From contig NZ_JAFLNH010000006.1 in assembly GCF_018361265.1 (NCBI RefSeq), positions 1 through 64,000 of the forward strand: DNA of 64,000 nucleotides, given 5' to 3'. This DNA is from Mycobacterium sp. SM1 (lineage in GTDB: Bacteria > Actinomycetota > Actinomycetes > Mycobacteriales > Mycobacteriaceae). Numbering within the stretch: position 1 is the stretch's first letter; each line of letters opens with the position of its first letter. Position numbers and translations under genes: made by a program. Positions 27,468 through 36,102 of this stretch are shown here, piece by piece. The notes under the pieces were generated by a model. The model saw only the letters and a program-made list of their open reading frames with translations, was not told where the DNA came from and did not search any database.

Positions 27468-28898
27468 TTAGGAATCCCCGAGATCCCCGTCTTTGACCTT
27501 GGCCATCGCCAGCACATCGAGGCGCCGATCCAGCTCCTCCAAGGACAGCACATCACCGACCAGGCCGCGGTCAATGACGGCCTGGCGGATGGTCTTGTGC
27601 TCCTTGAGCGCTTCTTTGGCCACCGCGGCGGCCTCCTCGTAGCCGATCACCGCGTTCAACGGTGTCACGATCGACGGTGAGGATTCGGCCAGCGTGCGCA
27701 GCCGCTCCACATTGGCCGATAGCCCGTTGACACACCGCTCGGCGAATAGCCTCGACACGTTGGCCAGCAGCCTGAAGGACTCCAGGATGTTGCGCGCCAT
27801 CATCGGGATGTAGACGTTGAGTTCGAATGCGCCGTTCGCGCCGCCCCACGCGATTGCGGCATCGTTGCCGATCACTTGCGCGGCAACCTGCGTCACCGCC
27901 TCCGGTATGACCGGATTCACCTTGCCCGGCATGATCGAGCTACCCGGCTGCAAATCCGGCAACCGGATCTCGGCCAACCCCGTCAGCGGACCCGATCCCA
28001 TCCAGCGGATGTCGTTGGCGATCTTGGTCAGCGATACCGCGATGGTGCGCAGTGCTCCGGACGCTTCGACCAACCCGTCGCGGGCGGCCTGGGCCTCGAA
28101 GGAGTTTTTCGCCGTGCGTAATTCGGTCAGGCCGGTCCGAGCGATCAGCACCTCGACCACCTTGGCCCCGAAGCCGTCCGGCGCGTTGAGGCCGGTGCCC
28201 ACCGCGGTCCCGCCGATGGCCAGCTCGCCCAGCCGCGGCAGCGTGGCTCGTACCCGCTCGATGCCGGCAGCGATTTGGCGGGCGTATCCGGAAAACTCTT
28301 GCCCCAGCGTCACCGGAACGGCGTCCATCAGGTGGGTGCGTCCCGACTTCACCACCGTGCGCCACTCGCGAGCCTTGGCAGCCAGCGCGTCGCGCAGCAG
28401 CTCTAGTGCTGGGATCAGTTGGCGCACTGCGGCTTCGGTGGCAGCAATATGCGTTGCCGTCGGGAAGGTGTCGTTGGAGGACTGCGACATGTTGACGTCG
28501 TCGTTGGGATGCACGACAACCGGTGGTGTCGCCCGGGCGGCGATGCTGGCGATCACCTCGTTGGCGTTCATGTTCGAGCTGGTGCCCGACCCGGTCTGGA
28601 AAACGTCGATGGGAAACTGGTCGTCATGGCGGCCGTCGGCGATCTCGGCCGCGGCGGCAATGATGGCGTCGGCCTTCTGCGGCGCCAGCAACCCGAGATC
28701 CCGGTTCACTTGCGCGCAGGCGCCTTTAAGCAGACCCAGGGCGCGGATCTGCGCGCGTTCCAGACCGCGCCCGGAGATCGGGAAATTCTCCACCGCGCGT
28801 TGAGTTTGCGCGCGCCACAACGCCTTTGCCGGCACCCGGACCTCGCCCATGGTGTCGCGCTCGATGCGGTACTCGGTGTCGGCGGCGCTATCGGCCAT
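27468..28898 (-). CDS. fumC: Class II fumarate hydratase
   Basis: Fumarase C, 476 residues, interconverts fumarate and malate in the TCA cycle as a cytoplasmic homotetramer. Visible signatures: GSGTSSNMNANEVIA, DDVNMSQSSNDTFPTA, the substrate-site KSGRTHLMDA, and the superfamily signature GSSIMPGKVNP in the catalytic loop. Normal length; matches Rv1098c. It is 34 bp downstream of glpX on the same strand, so the two are probably co-transcribed, as in M. tuberculosis. Confidence 0.97.
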   Translation of the reverse strand: MADSAADTEYRIERDTMGEVRVPAKALWRAQTQRAVENFPISGRGLERAQIRALGLLKGACAQVNRDLGLLAPQKADAIIAAAAEIADGRHDDQFPIDVFQTGSGTSSNMNANEVIASIAARATPPVVVHPNDDVNMSQSSNDTFPTATHIAATEAAVRQLIPALELLRDALAAKAREWRTVVKSGRTHLMDAVPVTLGQEFSGYARQIAAGIERVRATLPRLGELAIGGTAVGTGLNAPDGFGAKVVEVLIARTGLTELRTAKNSFEAQAARDGLVEASGALRTIAVSLTKIANDIRWMGSGPLTGLAEIRLPDLQPGSSIMPGKVNPVIPEAVTQVAAQVIGNDAAIAWGGANGAFELNVYIPMMARNILESFRLLANVSRLFAERCVNGLSANVERLRTLAESSPSIVTPLNAVIGYEEAAAVAKEALKEHKTIRQAVIDRGLVGDVLSLEELDRRLDVLAMAKVKDGDLGDS

Positions 28899-28932
28899 GG
28901 GTCAGCGTCCTCGCTCGTAGGTCGAATCCGGG

Positions 28933-30123
28933 TTATGGCAATGGGTAGCTGGCGTTGGTGTCGCCGGTGAAGTCGATGGAGGAGTATTCGGCAAGTTTCG
29001 ACAGCCGGTGGTACGCCTCGATCATCCGGACGGTGCCGGACTTGGAACGCATCACGATCGAGTGCGTGGTGCACCCGCCCGGGTAGTAACGAACACCCTT
29101 GAGCAAGTCGCCATCGGTTATCCCTGTCGCGCAGAAGAACACGTTTTCACCGGACACCAAATCCTCGGTGGTCAGCACCTGATCGAGATCATAACCGGCG
29201 TCGATGGCTTTCTGGCGTTCGGCGTCATCGCGGGGCGCGAGCTGGGCCTGGATCGCGCCGCCCATGCAGCGGATGGCCGCCGCGGCGATGATGCCCTCCG
29301 GGGTGCCGCCGATGCCCGCCAGCATGTCGGTGCCCGAGTTGGGCCGGCACGCGGAGATCGCACCGGCCACGTCGCCGTCGGTGATCAACCGGATTCGCGC
29401 CCCGATGGCGCGGACGTCGTGAATGAGCTGGGCGTGCCGTGGCCGGTCCAGGATGCACACCGTCATATCGGGCACCGACAGATCCTTGGCCTTGGCGACC
29501 GCGCGGATGTTGTCGGCGATTGGCCTGGTGATGTCCAGCACGTGCGCGGCCTCAGGCCCGGCGGCGATCTTGTTCATGTAATACACCGCCGACGGATCGA
29601 ACATCGCGCCCCGCTCGGCGACGGCTAGCACCGAGATGGCGTTGGGCATGCCGTTGCTCATCAGGCGGGTGCCGTCGATGGGATCCACCGCGACATCGCA
29701 CTGCGGGCCGTCGCCGTTTCCGACCTCTTCGCCGTTGTAGAGCATCGGCGCGTGATCTTTCTCGCCTTCCCCGATAACGACCACGCCCCGCATGGACACG
29801 GTGTTCACCAGTTCGCGCATCGCGTCGACCGCGGCGCCGTCGCCGGCTTCCTTGTTGCCGCGGCCGACCCAGCGTCCCGCGGCCATCGCGCCGGCTTCGG
29901 TGACCCGCACCAGCTCGAGGGCCAGGTTCCGGTCCGGGGCCTCACCCCGGGCCCGCACCCGCGACGACGAGCCGGGTCGCGGCGAGGAGGAGGGGACACC
30001 AGCGACTTCCGTCGACGACGACGAGCCGGGTCGCGGCGAGGAGGAGGGGACACCAGCGACTTCCGTCGACGACGACGAGCCGGGTCGCGGCGAGGAGGAG
30101 GGGACACCAGCAACATTAGCCAT
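28933..30123 (-). CDS. glpX: Class II fructose-1,6-bisphosphatase with repeat-extended N-terminus
   Basis: Gluconeogenic fructose-1,6-bisphosphatase, 396 residues, homologue of Rv1099c. The catalytic core starts near residue 64 (DRNLALELVRVTEAGAMAAGRWVGRGNKEAGDGAA). It contains the metal-site IGEGEKDHAPMLYNGE, the signature AVDPIDGTRLM with catalytic Thr, and GGTPEGIIAAAA. The first ~57 residues consist of about three copies of an 18-residue unit (EVAGVPSSSPRPGSSSST) encoded by a 54-bp tandem repeat, which replaces the shorter non-repetitive leader of the M. tuberculosis protein. An internal start after the repeat cannot be excluded. Confidence 0.95.
   Translation of the reverse strand: MANVAGVPSSSPRPGSSSSTEVAGVPSSSPRPGSSSSTEVAGVPSSSPRPGSSSRVRARGEAPDRNLALELVRVTEAGAMAAGRWVGRGNKEAGDGAAVDAMRELVNTVSMRGVVVIGEGEKDHAPMLYNGEEVGNGDGPQCDVAVDPIDGTRLMSNGMPNAISVLAVAERGAMFDPSAVYYMNKIAAGPEAAHVLDITRPIADNIRAVAKAKDLSVPDMTVCILDRPRHAQLIHDVRAIGARIRLITDGDVAGAISACRPNSGTDMLAGIGGTPEGIIAAAAIRCMGGAIQAQLAPRDDAERQKAIDAGYDLDQVLTTEDLVSGENVFFCATGITDGDLLKGVRYYPGGCTTHSIVMRSKSGTVRMIEAYHRLSKLAEYSSIDFTGDTNASYPLP
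29961..30110. repeat. 54-bp tandem repeat, about 2.8 copies, inside glpX
   Basis: Near-identical units start at about 29961, 30014 and 30068. Each contains GACGAGCCGGGTCGCGG, then GAGGAGGAGGGGACACCAGC. The unit length is a multiple of three, so copy-number change keeps the glpX frame. This is a candidate VNTR locus. There are no spacers, so it is not CRISPR. Confidence 0.9.
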
Positions 30124-30176
30124 GTGTTGATTGTCCCAGATGAAGGCTGGCGTGCGGAGCTGGGATACTGAGTTTC

Positions 30177-30812
30177 ATGACCGCGCAGCCCCAGCCGAGG
30201 GCCAAGCCCGCCAAGTCGCGGCTGCTGACGGACGGGCGCGACATGTTCTGGTCGATCGCGCTGCTGGCTTTGGCCTGCATCCTGTTGGCGGGCCTGGCTG
30301 GCACCTGCTCGTTTCAGCTGGGTGCGCCGCGCGGGGGACCGGTCCCGTCCTACGACGCCGCGAGCGCCCTGCGTGCCGACGCGCAGGCACTTGGGTTCCC
30401 GATCCGGTTGCCGCGGTTGCCTTCGGGCTGGCAAGCCAACTCCGGAAGTCGTGGCGGCATCGAAAATGGCCGAACCGACCCGTCGAGCGGCCGGGCGGTG
30501 AACGCCGTCACCTCCACGGTCGGATATCTCAGCCCGACCGGCATGTATCTGAGCCTGACCCAGAGCAATGCCGACGAGGACAAGCTGGTCGGCTCGATCC
30601 ATCCGTCCATGTACCCGACGGGTGTGATCGGCATCGACGGCGTCAACTGGGTCGTCTACGAAGGCAAAGGCCGTGAGCCGGTGTGGACCACCCGGCTGGA
30701 CGGCCCGTCGGGTTCCGCGCAGATCGCGATAACCGGCGCCGGAAGCACCGATCAGTTCCGGGCGTTGGCGGCGGCGACGCAGTCACAGGCGCCGCTGCCC
30801 GCGACGCGCTAG
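30177..30812 (+). CDS. DUF4245 membrane-anchored protein (Rv1100-like)
   Basis: Protein of 211 residues, divergent from glpX. It has a short basic cytoplasmic tail, one transmembrane segment (WSIALLALACILLAGLAGTCSF, about 26-47) and an exported DUF4245 domain (PVPSYDAASALRADAQALGFPIRLPRLPSGWQANSG ... GVNWVVYEGKGREPVWTTRLDG). Function unknown. The position next to glpX-fumC matches M. tuberculosis. The ATG lies 53 bp from the glpX start, so the two promoters share a short region. Confidence 0.9.
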   Translation: MTAQPQPRAKPAKSRLLTDGRDMFWSIALLALACILLAGLAGTCSFQLGAPRGGPVPSYDAASALRADAQALGFPIRLPRLPSGWQANSGSRGGIENGRTDPSSGRAVNAVTSTVGYLSPTGMYLSLTQSNADEDKLVGSIHPSMYPTGVIGIDGVNWVVYEGKGREPVWTTRLDGPSGSAQIAITGAGSTDQFRALAAATQSQAPLPATR

Positions 30813-30884
30813 GGACAGCGGTTTCGCGGCGTCCGGTTGCTTCCGCCGGGGAACAGCTCACGTGCCGGTTGCCTCCCGGGCAGC

Positions 30885-31958
30885 TCATGTGGTCGGCGAA
30901 TGCCCTACGGACGGCGAGGCGTGCTGCGCGCGGGTCGCCCAAGGTGCGGGGGCGCGGTCGAACAGCCGTCCGTGTGCGACGAGCGAGGCGGCTTGCTTGA
31001 GGCGTTGCGTGCGAATGCTGACCTCAAACGTCCGGATGTGATCGATGGCCGCCAGGCGCTCGGTGAGGTAGCGGTAGAGGTCATTGGCGTCCTGGCAGAT
31101 GGCGACGGCAACAAGGTTGTTGCGCCCGCTGACCGCGGCGGCGAACGCGATCTCATCATGGACGGCGATCTGCTCGCCGACACCCTGCAAGTGCTGGGGG
31201 GCGACGGTGAGCCACAGCATTGCGTTGAGGTGATAACCCAGACGCTCCGGCAGCAGCTCGACCTCGTAGAGCAGGGTGCCCGCGGCTTCCAGGGCCGCGA
31301 TTCGCCGCGCTACCCGCGCGGCCGACCAGCCGGTTCGCTCGGCCAGGAGCGCCAGCGGGGCACGCGCGTCATCGGCGAGCGCGTCCAGTAGCGGGCGGTC
31401 CTGCGCCGTGGGGGTGATCGGCCGCCCGGACCCCGTGCGAGCGGGCGGATCCGCGAGGATCTGAGCGGCCTGCTCGCCGGTGAGCTTGGGGCCGTAGCCG
31501 GTCCACGTGTTGCCGTAGCCGGTCGATGACGGCATCGCTTCCCCGAACGTGTGCAGCAACAGATCCACACTGATGTCAAGGACCGACGCCGAGCGGGGAA
31601 GTTGTTGCAGCAAAACGTCTTCCGGGGTTTCGCCGATGGGTGCGTGGATGATGCAGACCAGCTCGGTCCAATCCGAGGCGACGTTGGCGTAGGTGACCTC
31701 CGAGCGCCGCACGAGCGCCTCGGCCAGCGCGTGTATCCGGTCCGGCTTTGTGTGGATGCGGGCCACCCACCGGGCATTTCCATGGACGTGGGGATTGACC
31801 AGGCCGACGACACGCAGCACGCCCGCGCGACGCAGCCGATGATAGCGGCGCGCGACGGTTTGCTCGGATACGTCCAGAGCCGCGGCGATCCGGCGAAACG
31901 ACACTCGCGGCGCGAGCTTAAGCGCGTGCAGGATCTGCACGTCGAGCGCGTCGGTCAT
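30885..31958 (-). CDS. Double-module Lrp/AsnC-family regulator
   Basis: Protein of 357 residues with two Lrp/AsnC-like halves. The first winged-helix HTH (LDVQILHALKLAPRVSFRRIAAALDVSEQTVARRYHRL) is followed by a RAM-type ligand domain (RWVARIHTKPDRIHALAEALVRRSEVTYANVASDWTELVCII). The second HTH (DRPLLDALADDARAPLALLAERTGWSAARVARRIAAL) is followed by a second ligand-domain-like half ending in FEVSIRTQRLKQ. Such proteins sense small metabolites, often amino acids. It is divergent from the SDR gene with about 130 bp between starts, so it may control that gene. The last ~30 residues are disordered. Confidence 0.85.
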   Translation of the reverse strand: MTDALDVQILHALKLAPRVSFRRIAAALDVSEQTVARRYHRLRRAGVLRVVGLVNPHVHGNARWVARIHTKPDRIHALAEALVRRSEVTYANVASDWTELVCIIHAPIGETPEDVLLQQLPRSASVLDISVDLLLHTFGEAMPSSTGYGNTWTGYGPKLTGEQAAQILADPPARTGSGRPITPTAQDRPLLDALADDARAPLALLAERTGWSAARVARRIAALEAAGTLLYEVELLPERLGYHLNAMLWLTVAPQHLQGVGEQIAVHDEIAFAAAVSGRNNLVAVAICQDANDLYRYLTERLAAIDHIRTFEVSIRTQRLKQAASLVAHGRLFDRAPAPWATRAQHASPSVGHSPTT

Positions 31959-32091
31959 GAGGAAAGTATGCGGGATTCACCGCGAGCACGTGGATTTCTT
32001 AACTGTTGGGCGGATGAGCAAGGCAGTCCTTCACGGTGGGTGTGAGGCTGTCTGTGGGGGATCAGCACGGGATTGACGGGAAGGTGATGCC

Positions 32092-32727
32092 GTGCAGTTG
32101 ACGGGCAATACCGTCCTGGTGACCGGCGGTGCCACCGGGATCGGCCGTGACCTGGCCGAATCATTTCACTGGCTGGGTAATCAGGTGATCATCGCGGGGC
32201 GGCGCCCCGCGCCGTTGCGGGCCGTCGCCGCCGCGAACCCGGGCATGCAGTATCTGCGGCTGGATCAGGGCGACCGCGCCGGTATCCGGCGATTCGCCGT
32301 CGAGCTGGCCGCGCGCCATCCGGACCTCAACATTGTGATTAACAATGTGTGCGCCGCGGGCTCCGGACATCTTCCCGCCGGCGGCCCCGAGACGGCGCAG
32401 GCGATCGAGGCGGTCAGCCCGTGGGGGCCGATCCGGCTGATCGCGGCGTTGCTGCCCACCCTGACGGCCCGCCCACGTGCCGCGATCGTCAACGTCACGT
32501 GTGGATTGGAGTGCGTGCCCACTGCCGCCGTCCCGGCGTATTGCGCGACCAGGGCGGCGCTGCGCTGCTACACCCGGTTGCTGCGTTTGCAGCTTCGTGA
32601 CAGCGGGGTTCAGGTGATCGACGTGACCCACCGCACGTGCAGCCCGGGATCCTCGCCGATGCCACCGGCGGATGCCCTTGCCGCGCGACGCGCGACGACG
32701 GTTCTGTCCCGTGTGGGAGCGGCCTGA
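32092..32727 (+). CDS. Short-chain dehydrogenase/reductase with altered active site
   Basis: Rossmann-fold SDR of 211 residues, similar to DltE-type oxidoreductases. The cofactor loop TGGATGIG (12-19) and NNVCAAG are present, but the catalytic positions differ: the usual SS in NVSSG is TC here (NVTCGLEC), and the YxxxK motif is YCATR, with Arg for Lys. The GTG start at 32092 has GGGAAGG 7 bp upstream. The protein ends shortly after the active-site region (about 40 residues shorter than many SDRs). It is either a non-catalytic relative or an enzyme with changed chemistry. It diverges from the Lrp-type regulator. Confidence 0.8.
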   Translation: MQLTGNTVLVTGGATGIGRDLAESFHWLGNQVIIAGRRPAPLRAVAAANPGMQYLRLDQGDRAGIRRFAVELAARHPDLNIVINNVCAAGSGHLPAGGPETAQAIEAVSPWGPIRLIAALLPTLTARPRAAIVNVTCGLECVPTAAVPAYCATRAALRCYTRLLRLQLRDSGVQVIDVTHRTCSPGSSPMPPADALAARRATTVLSRVGAA

Positions 32728-32812
32728 GCTGCCCACCAAGCCCGGGCGGTGATCCTGGCGAGGACGCAGCCGTATCGGCGAATGTCTCCAACGACGCTAA
32801 GGAAGTTGATCG

Positions 32813-33868
32813 ATGCGGACCACGATGCCTAGGCCGGACGAAGACTGGCCGATGCGCGCGCCGAGGGCCGGCGCGATGAGCTATTACCGGCGAACCGCAG
32901 GAGGAGCGCAGATCGGCGGACTGACCTGCGCCCCACGCGGATTGGCCAGGAAAGACGGCGACAGCTGGGATATCGGCGAGAGCGTGGGGGCAACGGCGCT
33001 GCAGGCGGCCGCGTCGCGGGCCGCCGAGAGCGCCCAAGCGCACCCGCTGATTTGCGACCCGTTCGCAAGGCTGCTGGCCGCAAATGCGGGCCCGGCCTGG
33101 GCTCGCCTTGCCGACGGCGACCTCGGCTGGCTGGGACACGACGAGCACGCACGCCGGATGGAGATCCTGGCCCGTGACTACCACGCGATGCGCACCCGCT
33201 TTTTCGACGAACGCTGCCGGGTCGCCACCCGTGCCGGCATCCGGCAGGTGGTGATTTTGGGCGCCGGCCTTGATTCCCGGGCCTACCGGTTGGATTGGCC
33301 GCCCCACACCGAGGTGTATGAACTCGACCAGCCGGGTGTGCTCGCCTATAAAGATGCCACGCTGGATGGGCACGACGCGGTGCCGCGGGCGCATCGCTGC
33401 GCCGTATCGGTGGATTTGCGCCACGACTGGACGACCGCGCTCACCGCCGCCGGGTTCGACCGCTGGGCGCCCACCGCGTGGCTGGCCGAGGGTGTCATGC
33501 CCTTTCTCCGCGCCGCTGACCAGGAAAGCCTGCTGGCCCGCATCACCGCGCTGAGCTGCGATGGCAGCATGCTGGCGATCGAGGCGGTCGACCTCGAATC
33601 CTCGTTGAACCCCAGCGGGCTGGCCGCCTGGCGGGAGCGTGCCGGCCGGCTACGCAGCCGGCTGGGCATCGGTGTCGATGCCACGACGCTGATCTACGAC
33701 GACAAGCCAGCGCACCCCCAGCGTTGGCTCAGCGAGCATGGCTGGACCGTCGAGGCGGTTCCCAGCGACCGGGAGCTCGCCCGCCTGGGCCGACCGGTGC
33801 CCGCCGATCTGCGGGCGGAAAGCGTGGCCAGCACCTTGCTGATCGCCACCCGGCGGCCCGGCGATTAG
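32813..33868 (+). CDS. SAM-dependent methyltransferase, TIGR00027 family
   Basis: Putative O-methyltransferase of the leucine-carboxyl-methyltransferase-like family that is expanded in mycobacteria. Family landmarks: SVGATALQAAASRAAESAQAHPLICDPFARLL, TRFFDERC, the SAM-binding VVILGAGLDSRAYRLDWP, then VYELDQPGVLAYK, DLRHDW and WLAEGVMPFL. The frame opens at 32813, but about the first 20-30 residues are not family-like; the ATG at 32876 (MSYYRR) is an alternative start. Substrate unknown. Just downstream of the SDR on the same strand. Confidence 0.85.
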   Translation: MRTTMPRPDEDWPMRAPRAGAMSYYRRTAGGAQIGGLTCAPRGLARKDGDSWDIGESVGATALQAAASRAAESAQAHPLICDPFARLLAANAGPAWARLADGDLGWLGHDEHARRMEILARDYHAMRTRFFDERCRVATRAGIRQVVILGAGLDSRAYRLDWPPHTEVYELDQPGVLAYKDATLDGHDAVPRAHRCAVSVDLRHDWTTALTAAGFDRWAPTAWLAEGVMPFLRAADQESLLARITALSCDGSMLAIEAVDLESSLNPSGLAAWRERAGRLRSRLGIGVDATTLIYDDKPAHPQRWLSEHGWTVEAVPSDRELARLGRPVPADLRAESVASTLLIATRRPGD

Positions 33869-33905
33869 GCGTGGCGGTTAGGAGCGGCGCGGGGGCGATT
33901 TCGCG

Positions 33906-34139
33906 TCACGCTTCGTCGCCGTCGCCGGCGGCCAGCGCGTCCTCCACTCGCTTACGGGCGCCCGCCAAGTGCTCTTCACATCGCCGGGCAAGCTGCTGGC
34001 CCCTTTCCCACAACTTCAGCGATGTCTCCAGGTCGAGACCGCCCTGCTCCAGGAGCCGGACAACCTCGATCAACTCGTCCCGGCATTGCTCGTAACCAAG
34101 CTCGCTGACGGGTGTCCCCGCTCCCGGGTCAGTCGCCAT
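33906..34139 (-). CDS. xseB: Exodeoxyribonuclease VII small subunit
   Basis: Small subunit of exonuclease VII, 77 residues, helical: ELGYEQCRDELIEVVRLLEQGGLDLETSLKLWERGQQLARRCEEHLAGARKRVE. It binds XseA to form the ssDNA exonuclease that degrades single strands from either end. The start ATG at 34139 overlaps the xseA 3' end by 11 bp, so the genes are translationally coupled. Homologue of Rv1107c. Confidence 0.95.
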   Translation of the reverse strand: MATDPGAGTPVSELGYEQCRDELIEVVRLLEQGGLDLETSLKLWERGQQLARRCEEHLAGARKRVEDALAAGDGDEA

Positions 34140-35382
34140 CGGTGAGTCCTTCGCTAACCGCCGCGAGGGCGCCGTCGGAAACCCGCACCCGCAGCCTGGT
34201 ACCGGCGGGCGCGTCGTTGACCGACCGCAACACCGATCTAACACCCTCGGCGGAAACCGCTTGCACCACGGCGTACCCGCGGGCCAGGGTGGCGGCCGGG
34301 CCCACGGTGGCCAGCCGGGCGGCCAGATGGCCGATGCGCTCGGCCTCGGCGGCCACGAGGCGGGTGATGTCGCGGCGCAGCGCCTCGCGGGCGCGGCGCA
34401 CCTCGTCGGCGCGTGCTGTCAGCGCCGCCAGCGGATCGGCCAGTGCCGGGCGGCTGCGCAACTGGGCCAGTGCCCGCTGTTCGCGGGACACCCAGTTGCG
34501 CAATGCTTGCGCGCTGCGCCGGCGCAGGTCGTCGAGCAACGCCTGCTCGGCAGCGGTATCCGGGACGATCATCTTCGCCGCGTCGGTGGGGGTGGCGGCC
34601 CGCAGATCGGCGACCAGGTCGCACAGCGGGTTATCGGGCTCGTGGCCGATCGCGCTGACCACCGGCGTGCGGCAGGCGGCGATCGCGCGGCACAGCGTCT
34701 CGTCGGAGAACGGCAGCAAATCCTCGACGCTGCCGCCACCGCGGGCCAGCACGATCACGTCGACAGCCGGGTCGCGGTCCAGTTCGCGCAGCGCGTCGAC
34801 GATCTGCGGGACGGCGTTGGGCCCCTGGACCGCGGTGTTGCGCACCGCGAAACGCACCGCGGGCCAGCGCGCTGCCGCCACCGTCGTCACATCGTGCTCG
34901 GCCGCGCTGGCCCGCCCGGTGATCAGTCCAATAGTGTTGGGCAGGAACGGAATCGGCCGCTTAAACCGGGGGTCGAAGAGCCCCTCGGCGTCCAGCAGCC
35001 GGCGCAGCCGCTCGATGCGCGCCAGCAGCTCGCCCAGGCCGACAGCGCGAATATCGCTCAGCCGCAGGGAAAATGTGCCACGCCCCGTATAAAACGTCGG
35101 TTTGCCGCAGACCACCACCTGCACACCTTCGGACAGTTGCACCGGTGCGTCCAGCAGCAGCTCACGCGAACAGGTCACGGTCAACGACATGTCGGCCGCC
35201 GGGTCGCGCAGCACCATGAACACGGTCTTGGAGTCGGGCCGGATGGTGATCTGTGCCAACTGTCCCTCGACCCAGACGGCGCCCAGTTTGTCGATCCAGC
35301 TCGCGATCCGGACGGCCACCGCGCGAACCGGGAACGGGTTTTCCGCCGAATTCGCGGGTTGATCCGGCACCGATCGGGTCAC
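34129..35382 (-). CDS. xseA: Exodeoxyribonuclease VII large subunit
   Basis: Catalytic subunit of exonuclease VII, 417 residues, homologue of Rv1108c. It has an N-terminal OB fold (SWIDKLGAVWVEGQLAQITIRPDSKTVFMVLRDPAADMSLTV), a central nuclease domain (IGLITGRASAAEHDV, ALRELDRDPAVDVIVLARGGGSVEDLLPFSDETLCRAI, VVSAIGHEPDNPLCDLVADLRA with D/H residues of the active site) and a long helical C-terminal arm that binds XseB copies. Its start overlaps the stop of the upstream lipid-droplet protein gene by 4 bp. Confidence 0.96.
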   Translation of the reverse strand: MTRSVPDQPANSAENPFPVRAVAVRIASWIDKLGAVWVEGQLAQITIRPDSKTVFMVLRDPAADMSLTVTCSRELLLDAPVQLSEGVQVVVCGKPTFYTGRGTFSLRLSDIRAVGLGELLARIERLRRLLDAEGLFDPRFKRPIPFLPNTIGLITGRASAAEHDVTTVAAARWPAVRFAVRNTAVQGPNAVPQIVDALRELDRDPAVDVIVLARGGGSVEDLLPFSDETLCRAIAACRTPVVSAIGHEPDNPLCDLVADLRAATPTDAAKMIVPDTAAEQALLDDLRRRSAQALRNWVSREQRALAQLRSRPALADPLAALTARADEVRRAREALRRDITRLVAAEAERIGHLAARLATVGPAATLARGYAVVQAVSAEGVRSVLRSVNDAPAGTRLRVRVSDGALAAVSEGLTDGD

Positions 35383-36020
35383 TTTGCGGTCGCGCGGGTG
35401 ATCCTGTTGGCAAGCAACGTCTGAAACGGAGCGCGGGCCTTGGTGGCCTGCTCGTAGGCCAAAAGGGCTTCGAGCTCATCGACGTCAAGCGTGTGCAGCC
35501 GGGCGCGCAGCTGGGCCAGCGTCAACGTGTCGTAGTCGAGTTCCGTTGCCACCGGCGGCGCCGGCGCCGTTTTGGCCGGGCCCGTTTGCGCCGGGCCGGG
35601 CCCGGGGGGCTGCTGAGCCGGCATGGGCCGGGCCGGTGGCCCGGCCGGCGTGGCGGACTCACGGGAGGCTGGTGGCCCTTCGGCCACCGAATACAGCGCA
35701 AACCGTCCCTCGGTTCGGCGATCGTCGTTGCCGGCCGTGGGCCCCGGGCCGGACGGCTCGTCACCGGGCTGGGCGGAGTCCTCGTCAAAGGTTGCCCACT
35801 CCGGCTGCTCCTCCTTCGGGGGGAACAGCGTGTCCAGGGTGGCGTCGCCCTTGATGACCAGCTCGGCCAGGTTTTGCTGGAATCGCATCACCAGGTGCGC
35901 CGCCTGGCTGACCAGCGTCATCGGGTACAGCAGGATGGTCCGCGGCAGCTTCATCGTTTCCTCCACGGCAACCGTCGCCACGCCCACCAACAGCCGGATT
36001 CCATACGGTGCAGTAGACAT
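35379..36020 (-). CDS. Lipid-droplet-associated protein (Rv1109c-like)
   Basis: Protein of 213 residues. The N-terminal part (MSTAPYGIRLLVGVATVAVEETMKLPRTILLYPMTLVSQAAHLVMRFQQNLAELVIKGDATLDTLF) forms amphipathic helices, as in the actinobacterial MLDS-type proteins that coat triacylglycerol droplets. A Pro/Gly/Ala-rich disordered middle and a C-terminal helix-hairpin of SAP-like character (DYDTLTLAQLRARLHTLDVDELEALLAYEQATKARAPFQTLLANRI) follow. The gene order with xseAB and ispH is conserved from M. tuberculosis. Droplet localisation is inferred from the family. Confidence 0.82.
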   Translation of the reverse strand: MSTAPYGIRLLVGVATVAVEETMKLPRTILLYPMTLVSQAAHLVMRFQQNLAELVIKGDATLDTLFPPKEEQPEWATFDEDSAQPGDEPSGPGPTAGNDDRRTEGRFALYSVAEGPPASRESATPAGPPARPMPAQQPPGPGPAQTGPAKTAPAPPVATELDYDTLTLAQLRARLHTLDVDELEALLAYEQATKARAPFQTLLANRITRATAK

Positions 36021-36102
36021 GAGTCCCAGACTGCCCTAACCGGCGGTCAAGTCCAAGCCGGCGGCGTGAGCTGGCGGGTGTGCGCCGGGAGCAAGTACGC
36101 TG

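Noticed and set aside
29650..29720. Apparent substitution after the FBPase signature (AVDPIDGTR rather than DGTT)
   Set aside because: The catalytic Thr is the first one after Gly and is conserved. As I recall, E. coli GlpX also has Arg at the next position, so this is normal variation.
29961..30110. Repeat array as CRISPR
   Set aside because: Units are contiguous and in frame with a coding gene, with no unique spacers and no cas genes. It is a tandem repeat.
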